Source: an uncultured Clostridium sp. (GTDB lineage Bacteria; Bacillota; Clostridia; TANB77; CAG-508). From it: a stretch of 11,380 bases of DNA. Location: assembly GCA_950059165.1 (NCBI GenBank), contig CATLUC010000043.1, positions 1 through 11,380 of the forward strand. The letters run 5' to 3'. The notes beneath the pieces were generated by a model. The model was not told the origin of the DNA. It ran no database searches and saw nothing but the letters and a program-made list of their open reading frames with translations. A program made the position numbers and the translations under genes. This document shows, one piece after another, positions 6,954 through 11,380 of the stretch. Numbering within the stretch: position 1 is the first letter of the stretch; every line of letters begins with the position of its first letter.

Positions 6954-7692
6954 TTATCCAAATATTGCTGAAGTAATTGTCATAATTCCTGATGTTATTC
7001 CAGTTATTGCTGGTGATATTATAATACTTGCAATTCCTGTTATCCATATTAAAACAAATATAATATAAAATATATGTTCATTATTTATAAACCATTGTTT
7101 TGCATTATAAGGCAAAAATGGCATTATTATTTTTGAACCATCTAAAGGTGGTAGTGGGATTAAATTAAATACCCCTAATCCAACATTAATTGCTATTGCA
7201 GAACCTATCATTGATATGATAATTCCACCCACTGTTGACATTAAAAATTCCATACCTGCAAATTTGCTGATTGCTCCGTAAAATTAATGCTAATATAAAA
7301 GCCAAAACAATATTTGTTAATGGTCCTGCAACAGATACAATAGCCTCTCCTTTTTCCATTGAGATTTTTCTTGTATAGTTAATAGGATTTACATGTACTG
7401 GCTTTCCCCAACCAAATCCTGCAAATACTAACATAAGTGTTCCAATTGGGTCTAAATGGTCTAATGGATTTAAGCTTAATCTGCCCTCATTTTTTGCTGT
7501 GTTATCTCCTAACTTGTATGCTGCAAAACCATGTGCAAATTCGTGGAAAGTAATTGCTACTAATACACCTGGTATGCTAACTAATAAGGCAAATAATTGA
7601 CCTGGATTATTTAGGTATTGCATTACAGTTGATAATACCATAATTGCTATTATGATATACACTATTCTTTTATCAAATGAAAAATTAAACAT
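6954..7692 (-). CDS. Site-2-type (M50) membrane metalloprotease, needs one +1 frameshift at CGG
   Basis: This polytopic zinc protease resembles the compact M50B (FtsH-independent, YwhC/Rv-type) family that cleaves within the membrane. The zinc motif HEFAH is at H50, E51 and H54. AGPLTN lies just before the break. The third zinc ligand motif, NLIPLPPLDG, has Asp184. Conventional reading stops after 168 codons, between the two halves of the active site. Skipping the C of the in-frame CGG at 7276-7278 gives Gly139 and joins both halves into 245 aa, a usual length. Several hydrophobic segments follow, up to ...ITSAIFG. AAAGGAG lies 6 nt before the ATG at 7692. The gene sits 68 nt after lysS and 82 nt before tsaD on the same strand, so these genes may be co-transcribed. 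The substrate is unknown. Confidence 0.87.
7276..7278 (-). other. M50 protease +1 shift site: in-frame CGG before Gly139
   Basis: The coding strand reads ATT TTA CGG A GCA. Skipping the C gives LALIL-G-AISKFAGMEF and continues into the frame holding the LDG zinc-ligand motif. Unshifted reading stops 30 codons later, before that motif. It has the same CGG-A layout as three of the tsaD sites. Confidence 0.83.
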
Positions 7693-7760
7693 TATAAACT
7701 CCTTTGTATTCCCCTTTTATTTTCAAGATATCGTCACAAATGTGGAATAAGAAATTCTTA

Positions 7761-9272
7761 CTAATTCACAATTGGTTTCATTGTTGGGAATAATAGTACA
7801 TCTCTAATAGATGGACTGTCTGTTAATAACATAATAAGTCTATCTATTCCAATTCCTAAACCACCTGTTGGAGGCATTCCATATTCTAGTGCTTGGATAA
7901 AGTCCTCATCCATCATTCCAGCTTCTTCGTCCCCTGCTTCTCTTGCTTCTACTTGCTTTTTAAATCTTTCATATTGGTCAATTGGGTCATTTAATTCTGA
8001 GAATGCATTTCCATATTCACGTCCACCTATGAAAACTTCAAACCTCTCTGTTAGACGTGGGTCTTCTTTCTTTTTCTTTGCAAGTGGTGATATTTCAATT
8101 GGGTAATCATATATAAATGTTGGTTGTACTAATGTTTTTTCTACATATTCGTCAAAGAATAGAGCAATTACATCTCCTCTTGTTTCTTTTGTTTTATCTG
8201 GTATTTCAATGTTTCTTTCTTTTGCAAGTTTAATAGCTTCTTCATCTGTTTGTATTGTATTAAAATCTACCCCACATGCTTCTTTTATAGAGTCTATCAT
8301 TGTTATTCTTTTCCAACCAGGTGTTAAATCTATTTCTTGTCCTTGATATGTTACTTTTGTTGTTCCTTTTACTCTTATAGCACATTTTGAAAATAATTCT
8401 TCTACCATATCCATCATGTCATTGTAATCTGCATATGCTTCATATAATTCTATTGTTGTGAATTCTGGATTATGACGTATGTCCATTCCTTCGTTTCTAA
8501 ATATTCTTCCCATTTCATATACTTTGTCATATCCACCTACAATTAATCTTTTTAGGTTTAATTCTGTTGCTATTCTTAAATACATATCTATGTTTAATGC
8601 ATTATGGTGTGTAATAAATGGCTTTGCAGTTGCACCACCAGATATTGTGTTTAACATTGGTGTATCAACTTCTAAATAGCCTTTTTCATCTAATATGCTT
8701 CTAATTTCTGTAATTATTCTACTTCTCATTTCAAATGTTTTCTTTACTTCTGGATTCATTATTAAATCAACATATCTTTGACGATAACGTAAGTCTATGT
8801 CTTTTAAGCCATGGAATTTTTCTGGCAATGGTCTTAGTGATTTTGATAATAGTTTTACTTCTTTTGCATGTATTGATATTTCTTCTGTTCTTGTTTTAAA
8901 TACAAAACCTGTTATTCCAATTATATCTCCTATGTCCCATGTTTTGAAAGCTTTGTAGCTTTCTTCTCCTAGGTCATTAATGCTTACATAGCTTTGGATT
9001 TTTTCGTCACTGTCTTGTATTGTGCAAAAAGATGCTTTTCCCATTATTCTTTTTGCAATAATTCTTCCTGCTACTGTTACGTCTTTTTCTTCGTAATCAC
9101 TATAATTATTTTTGATTTCTCCTGCTGTATGTGTTCTGTTGAATTTTGTTACTTGATATGGGTCTTCTCCTTTTTCTTGTAGTTCGGCTAATTTATCTCT
9201 TCTAATTTGCATTAGATGGTTTATGTCTAATTCTTCTATTTCATTGTTATTTTGATTGTTGTTTTCTTGCAT
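7761..9272 (-). CDS. lysS: Lysyl-tRNA synthetase, class II
   Basis: This 503-aa cytoplasmic enzyme charges tRNA-Lys. The N-terminal OB-fold anticodon-binding domain spans ~63-145 (VTVAGRI, SFCTIQDSDEKIQ). Class II motif 1 lies at ~183-220 (RSRIITEIRSILDEKGYLEVDTP), motif 2 at ~250-275 with the RIFRNEG arginine loop, and motif 3 at ~473-490 (GIGIDRLIMLL). The C-terminus DVLLFPTMKP is typical. The start at 9272 (MQENN) follows GGAGAGAG. An in-frame ATG at 9341 would add 23 residues that overlap the promoter, so it is rejected. The gene has its own promoter and heads the lysS-M50-tsaD run. No CGG triplet occurs on its coding strand in any frame. Confidence 0.97.
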   Translation of the reverse strand: MQENNNQNNNEIEELDINHLMQIRRDKLAELQEKGEDPYQVTKFNRTHTAGEIKNNYSDYEEKDVTVAGRIIAKRIMGKASFCTIQDSDEKIQSYVSINDLGEESYKAFKTWDIGDIIGITGFVFKTRTEEISIHAKEVKLLSKSLRPLPEKFHGLKDIDLRYRQRYVDLIMNPEVKKTFEMRSRIITEIRSILDEKGYLEVDTPMLNTISGGATAKPFITHHNALNIDMYLRIATELNLKRLIVGGYDKVYEMGRIFRNEGMDIRHNPEFTTIELYEAYADYNDMMDMVEELFSKCAIRVKGTTKVTYQGQEIDLTPGWKRITMIDSIKEACGVDFNTIQTDEEAIKLAKERNIEIPDKTKETRGDVIALFFDEYVEKTLVQPTFIYDYPIEISPLAKKKKEDPRLTERFEVFIGGREYGNAFSELNDPIDQYERFKKQVEAREAGDEEAGMMDEDFIQALEYGMPPTGGLGIGIDRLIMLLTDSPSIRDVLLFPTMKPIVN

Positions 9273-9302
9273 TGTTATCTCTCTCCTTTTTTGTTTTTGT
9301 AT

Positions 9303-9331
9303 ATTATATAGCAAAACTTGGTAAAAGTAAA
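9303..9331 (-). promoter_or_regulatory. Promoter of lysS
   Basis: On the - strand, TTTACT (9326-9331) and TATAAT (9303-9308) are separated by exactly 17 nt. The -10 lies about 30 nt before the lysS ATG at 9272. It is probably the sigma-A promoter for lysS and perhaps for the genes after it. No T-box-like leader fits in the short space. Confidence 0.65.
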
Positions 9332-9362
9332 GGTTTGGCAATGATATAAATAAATTAATTGG

Positions 9363-11003
9363 TTACATGACATAAAGAGCTAGGCGAAAACCACCACTAG
9401 GAAGTCCACTTGAAGCACTAAATCTATAAGATGCTTGATATTTACGATTATAACCACCACCTCTACTAACAAATGGATAGCTAGTATCAGAAGTATTTTT
9501 CTCTGCTACATATTCATAAGCATTTCCTTCTAAATCATATATATTACATACTTTATCTGCCTTATTATTTCCTGTTACTTCCATACCTACACTACTTCCT
9601 TTATGCCTACTACCTTCTTCAGATGTTTCTGCTTTTGTTACATCATAATTATTTCCCATTCCATCTTTTCTTAATGGATTTCGTGTTATAAATTCCATTG
9701 CCATATCCCATTGTATTCCTGATATTAATGCACTTTTTACATTTTCATTATTTATAAATGCTTTTGATGTTTCTTTTGCTTTTTCTATTGTTGGTGCACC
9801 CCATACAGTTACATCTTTTTTACTTACTGCTTTTTCTCCGTCTATTGTTTCTCTCCCTGCTTCATATCTTGCAATATAAAATCCTCCTTTTGAAACCACT
9901 TGTTCTCTTTCAGCATTTTCATTTATTTCTCCAATTACTTGGTCAATCGTTTTTGTACCTGTTGCAACAGCTCCACTTACATCAGGCTGAATGCTATCAG
10001 GCAAATAATCTTTATCTGTATAAGCACTTTGAGATACACTTGTATTTTCATAACTTGTATTTCTTATATATTTACTTCTATTAGTTACAGGTATCCATAC
10101 AAATTGGTTTCCTTTTGCAACTTTTGCATTTGTGTTTTCTTCTGTATCTTCTATGCTATCTGAAATAACTAACCCCTCTTCTACATTATCTAAACCTGGT
10201 ACAATCATAAAACCTACTGGTATTACTGCTGTTCCATTGTTAGTATATTCCTTATTAACATCTGTAACTATTTTGCCTACTTTAGCATTAGTTTCTACTA
10301 CTTTTGTTTCAGATACAACATTACCATTTTGTATATATATTTCATAATCTCCTTTTTCTGTTATAACAAAACTTGTTTCTTCAGTTGTATTCCAATAGTT
10401 TGCATCTTTTAAACGATATTTTACCTGCCATTTATTGATATATCCATTATATTGAATATTTATAATATTAACTCTCCATTTGTTGTCAGATAATTTTTCT
10501 AATTTAGTATCAAATGTTGGTTTTTCCTGATTTTCTTCATATTCTACATTATAAGAACTATTTGGTATTTGGCTAAGTGTATAATAAGTTTTTCCCTCAT
10601 AATTTAACCCTTCATAGCTTACTACACTTCTTTTTTGTATATTCACAAAAAAATCTTGTTCAACTCCATCAATACCTAATTGTTTAATAAGATCTTTACT
10701 CCAATAACGATATCCTGTTTTATCTGTAATTCCAGTTGTTTGGTCTTGTGCCAACTCTGCAAATACTTTATTTGCTTGTTCTTCTGCATTCCCTGTGATA
10801 GCATCTCCCATTTCTATTGTTTTGTCTTCTTCATAAATACTATTTACTTTTGCTTGCATTGTTTTTAGCTCAGTTGTAAATGCTGTAAATTTAGAAGAAT
10901 TAACTACACTAATTCCACTATAAGTTGCAATTGATGCTAATATAATTAATATAGTTATTGTAACTACTAATGTTATTAAAGTTATTCCTCGTTCTTTTTT
11001 CAT
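9363..11003 (-). CDS. Prepilin-like surface protein with FGE/C-type-lectin-like C-terminus
   Basis: This 546-aa protein starts with a type III signal: KKERG6 then ITLITLVVTITILIILA. Cleavage is expected after Gly6, leaving a pilin-like hydrophobic helix. The usual Glu at mature position 5 is Thr11, as in many clostridial 'GITLIxLVVTI' proteins. A middle region at ~160-240 looks Ig-like (KWRVNI, KWQVKYRLKD, GDYEIYIQNG). Residues ~300-546 resemble the SUMF1/formylglycine-generating-enzyme fold: FVWIPV, GGFYIARYEAGRE, YDLEGNAYEYV (489-499), SRGGGYN (513-519), SGGFRLAL (536-543). The catalytic cysteine pair of true FGE is absent, with only Cys486 seen here, so a binding role is likelier than catalysis. 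AAGGAGGT lies 5 nt before the ATG. No pilus genes or diversity-generating reverse transcriptase are visible nearby. Confidence 0.82.
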   Translation of the reverse strand: MKKERGITLITLVVTITILIILASIATYSGISVVNSSKFTAFTTELKTMQAKVNSIYEEDKTIEMGDAITGNAEEQANKVFAELAQDQTTGITDKTGYRYWSKDLIKQLGIDGVEQDFFVNIQKRSVVSYEGLNYEGKTYYTLSQIPNSSYNVEYEENQEKPTFDTKLEKLSDNKWRVNIINIQYNGYINKWQVKYRLKDANYWNTTEETSFVITEKGDYEIYIQNGNVVSETKVVETNAKVGKIVTDVNKEYTNNGTAVIPVGFMIVPGLDNVEEGLVISDSIEDTEENTNAKVAKGNQFVWIPVTNRSKYIRNTSYENTSVSQSAYTDKDYLPDSIQPDVSGAVATGTKTIDQVIGEINENAEREQVVSKGGFYIARYEAGRETIDGEKAVSKKDVTVWGAPTIEKAKETSKAFINNENVKSALISGIQWDMAMEFITRNPLRKDGMGNNYDVTKAETSEEGSRHKGSSVGMEVTGNNKADKVCNIYDLEGNAYEYVAEKNTSDTSYPFVSRGGGYNRKYQASYRFSASSGLPSGGFRLALYVM

Positions 11004-11008
11004 TGGTT

Positions 11009-11016
11009 ACCTCCTT
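11009..11016 (-). promoter_or_regulatory. Consensus ribosome binding site of the prepilin-like gene
   Basis: AAGGAGGT on the - strand, 5 nt before the ATG at 11003, is fully complementary to the 16S 3' end. It suggests strong translation and fixes the start. Confidence 0.85.
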
Positions 11017-11043
11017 GTATTATTTAGGGTTTTCGCTTTGTTT

Positions 11044-11071
11044 ATTATAACAAATAATCTTCTATTGATAA
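11044..11071 (-). promoter_or_regulatory. Promoter of the prepilin-like gene
   Basis: A perfect TATAAT (11044-11049 on the - strand) has TTATCA (11066-11071, 4 of 6 matches to TTGACA) 16 nt upstream. It is about 40 nt before the start codon at 11003. The -10 is convincing; the -35 is weaker. Confidence 0.55.
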
Positions 11072-11073
11072 AT

Positions 11074-11102
11074 AGTTTTTTGAAATTTTTTTCAAAAAAA
11101 CT
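11074..11102. repeat. AT-rich inverted repeat after the partial gene, possible terminator
   Basis: AGTTTTTTGAAA pairs with TTTCAAAAAAACT around a short T loop, with one bulge. On the - strand it lies about 30 nt after the stop of the gene at 11131 and just before the prepilin promoter. It could end that transcript, but it has few G-C pairs and no clear T tail. Confidence 0.4.
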
Positions 11103-11130
11103 TTGATGTTAACTAAACTTTTATATCCCC

Positions 11131-11380
11131 TCAAAATCCTCTTTTTGTATAATCAGCGTCTCCATATTTTGTCCTTGCAAATAACTGATGCATTTGCCCA
11201 TAAATTGTCCCAGGGCATTTGTTTAAAAGTTTTTCTATATGTTGTTTTACTTGTTCTGAATACATACCATTTGTTCTTACTGCTACATCATTTCCAATAT
11301 TAATACTTTCTCCTTTTTTAAGGTGGTGTAAACTAATTTCAAAATCAATTTGTCTACACTCCATGTCTTTTAAGGTTTGT
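11131..11380 (-). CDS. C-terminal fragment of an unrecognised protein
   Basis: The frame is open from the right window edge to a TGA at 11131-11133, giving 82 visible residues including an internal Met at 11364. No ribosome binding site precedes that Met and the frame stays open upstream (QTLKD before it), so the gene most likely begins outside the window. The sequence is soluble and mixed in charge, with segments FEISLHHLKKGESINIG, EQVKQHIEKLLNKCPG and HQLFARTKYGDADYTKRGF. I do not recognise the family. No CGG occurs on the coding strand. Confidence 0.6.
   Translation of the reverse strand, partial: QTLKDMECRQIDFEISLHHLKKGESINIGNDVAVRTNGMYSEQVKQHIEKLLNKCPGTIYGQMHQLFARTKYGDADYTKRGF

Noticed and set aside
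6284..7278. Homopolymer sequencing errors as the cause of the breaks
   Set aside because: Such errors lengthen or shorten runs of one base. The extra base here is a lone C before GG (G after CC on the + strand), not a run extension, and longer A/T runs nearby are intact. A systematic artefact is not excluded without raw reads.
5869..7692. tsaD and the M50 gene as ordinary pseudogenes
   Set aside because: Random decay would give mixed indels, stops and substitutions. Here there are five identical one-base events at Gly codons and no other damage. All catalytic motifs are intact, and TsaD is normally essential.
7748..7764. Palindrome TAAGAAATTCTTA after lysS as a terminator
   Set aside because: It is short, has almost no G-C pairs and lacks a following T-run, so readthrough into the M50 gene seems likelier.
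9273..9362. T-box or other riboswitch leader before lysS
   Set aside because: Only about 90 nt separate the genes, and the promoter -10 is about 30 nt from the start codon, which leaves no room for a structured leader.
9758..10347. Overlapping + strand open frames inside the prepilin-like gene
   Set aside because: They are antisense shadows, rich in Leu/Phe/Cys, with no ribosome binding sites.

Overview
The window is AT-rich DNA (roughly 30% GC by eye) from a low-GC Gram-positive bacterium. The most likely source is an uncultured, gut-type clostridial Bacillota. Three things point there: strong AAGGAGG-type ribosome binding sites, Bacillota-like housekeeping proteins, and a prepilin-like N-terminus of the 'GITLI.LVVTI' kind common in Clostridia. 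The exact taxon cannot be read from the sequence.

Layout. On the + strand, positions 1-1502 carry a promoter and a two-gene membrane operon, an NfeD-like protein followed by an SPFH/paraslipin protein. It ends at a hairpin terminator (1534-1594). Everything else is on the - strand and is read right to left. First comes the C-terminal end of an unrecognised protein (11131-11380). Next is a 546-aa surface protein with a prepilin N-terminus and an FGE/C-type-lectin-like C-terminus (9363-11003). A housekeeping run follows: lysS, an M50 (site-2) metalloprotease, tsaD, a calcineurin-like phosphoesterase, recG and alr. Between the phosphoesterase and recG lies a 212-bp inverted-repeat element built from ~34-nt units with GGGGACGTTTC boxes.

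Main observation. Two adjacent genes, the M50 protease and tsaD, are out of frame if read conventionally: one break in the protease and four in tsaD. All five breaks are the same event. Each is one extra C directly before a Gly codon (GGA four times, GGT once), which makes an in-frame CGG codon. If the ribosome moves +1 at each CGG and reads the overlapping GGA/GGT as Gly, both proteins become full length (245 and 332 aa) with complete active-site motifs. Three of the four tsaD sites fall on glycines conserved in the family. I scanned every coding region in the window, about 3,400 codons. CGG occurs in frame only at these five sites, while seven other CGG triplets on coding strands all straddle codon boundaries. 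This looks like +1 recoding at an unassigned CGG codon, similar to what has been described in glass-sponge mitochondria. I know of no bacterial precedent. The caveat is that all five sites lie within 1 kb, so a local artefact or local gene decay must be excluded using the rest of the genome.

The other genes are ordinary: lysyl-tRNA charging and t6A tRNA modification (lysS, tsaD), membrane proteolysis and quality control (M50, SPFH/NfeD), recombination repair (recG) and D-alanine supply for the wall (alr).
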